In this document: positions 63,568-64,000 of the stretch, piece after piece
Layout: each line of letters opens with the position of its first letter
How positions within the stretch are numbered: the first letter of the stretch is position 1
NCBI GenBank assembly: GCA_009760855.2
Contig: WPIO01000150.1
Span: forward strand, 438,501-502,500
Direction of reading: 5' to 3'
From: Cristatella mucedo
Taxonomy: Eukaryota; Bryozoa; Phylactolaemata; Cristatellidae
Length of the DNA stretch: 64,000 bases
The notes under the pieces: model-generated
The model's database searches: none
Told to the model about the DNA's origin: nothing
The model's input: the letters and a program-made list of their open reading frames with translations, nothing else
Program-made: the position numbers and the translations under genes

Positions 63568-64000
63568 GTGCAGTGTCACGATCCGGACTACCGGTGTGTC
63601 GATTTAGTCATACAGTGCTATCTGGTTCTAGTGGTTCACAGAATTGGCTTTGTCTGACGTCAGTCAATTGCCCAGCCCTGCAGCTATCGAGCAGCAATGG
63701 TCTTCACCTTGGACCATTTTGTATGCATTGTGGGAGCATAGAGCTGCAGGTCTGTGCACCATCTGCTCTTCTGTGAAGCTATCCATTGCTTAGTCAGATG
63801 CTTGCAGAGACATACTCGTGATTGAATGCAATACCCTGTGTATACATGAAAATAGAGCAAACGCACACAAGCGGTGCTTCTACAAGTCTCCTAGCACGTA
63901 CTTGTTTGAGCTGTCAGTGCAACGAAGGCCGCACGGGCCCTGTGAAAAATCCCAGAGCATTTACTTGATTCAAGCACTGGATCAGAATAAACGGCTTCCA

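Overview
The window is animal nuclear DNA. Genes are split by GT-AG introns, SINEs, LINEs and microsatellites are dense, and there is no operon structure. A secreted family-9 glycoside hydrolase with an N-terminal CBM2-type module points to an invertebrate, most likely a lophotrochozoan. Two hAT MITEs that look like SPIN elements (known in a pond snail among other hosts) make a gastropod mollusc my best guess. That species guess is inference.

Three host genes can be read, all on the + strand. (1) 9538-23271: a complete 12-exon endoglucanase (signal peptide, CBM2, Pro/Gly linker, GH9 domain, 575 residues) with a TATA-box promoter and an AATAAA signal; it should be secreted and digest beta-1,4-glucan. 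(2) 38053-40176: a complete, intronless dymeclin gene (707 residues, Golgi protein), with one possible intron in its 5' leader. (3) 51447 to beyond the right edge: the first six exons of a peroxisomal half ABC transporter of the ABCD3/PMP70 type; the rest of the membrane domain and the ATPase domain lie outside the window. The three genes share no obvious pathway.

Most of the rest is repeats. LINE-A (CR1/L2-like, TACATT-type 3' tail) has a long internally deleted copy in intron 1 of the cellulase gene and several 3' fragments. LINE-B (L2-like, 3' tail of TTA units) has copies in both orientations across the window; its roughly 70-base 3' module alone occurs about 20 times. SINE-1 is tRNA-derived; SINE-2 has a tRNA-like head and borrows the LINE-B 3' module. 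There are two hAT/SPIN-like MITEs, one TA-flanked MITE, and two copies of an LTR of an LTR retrotransposon, one a clear solo LTR with a 4-base target duplication inside a LINE-B copy. Long CT/GA, TG/TA and CTAT microsatellites and three degenerate TTTAGGG-like tracts are also present.

Layout: 0-9.4 kb repeats and unassigned sequence; 9.4-23.3 kb cellulase; 23.3-37.5 kb LINE/SINE/MITE debris ending in an LTR copy; 37.8-40.4 kb dymeclin; 40.5-51.2 kb repeats, a GC-rich unassigned block and the solo LTR; 51.2-64 kb the 5' half of ABCD3 with repeat-filled introns. I did not find an undescribed multi-gene system. The best leads are the SPIN-like elements, the intronless dymeclin and the stacked insertions that give a relative order of events.
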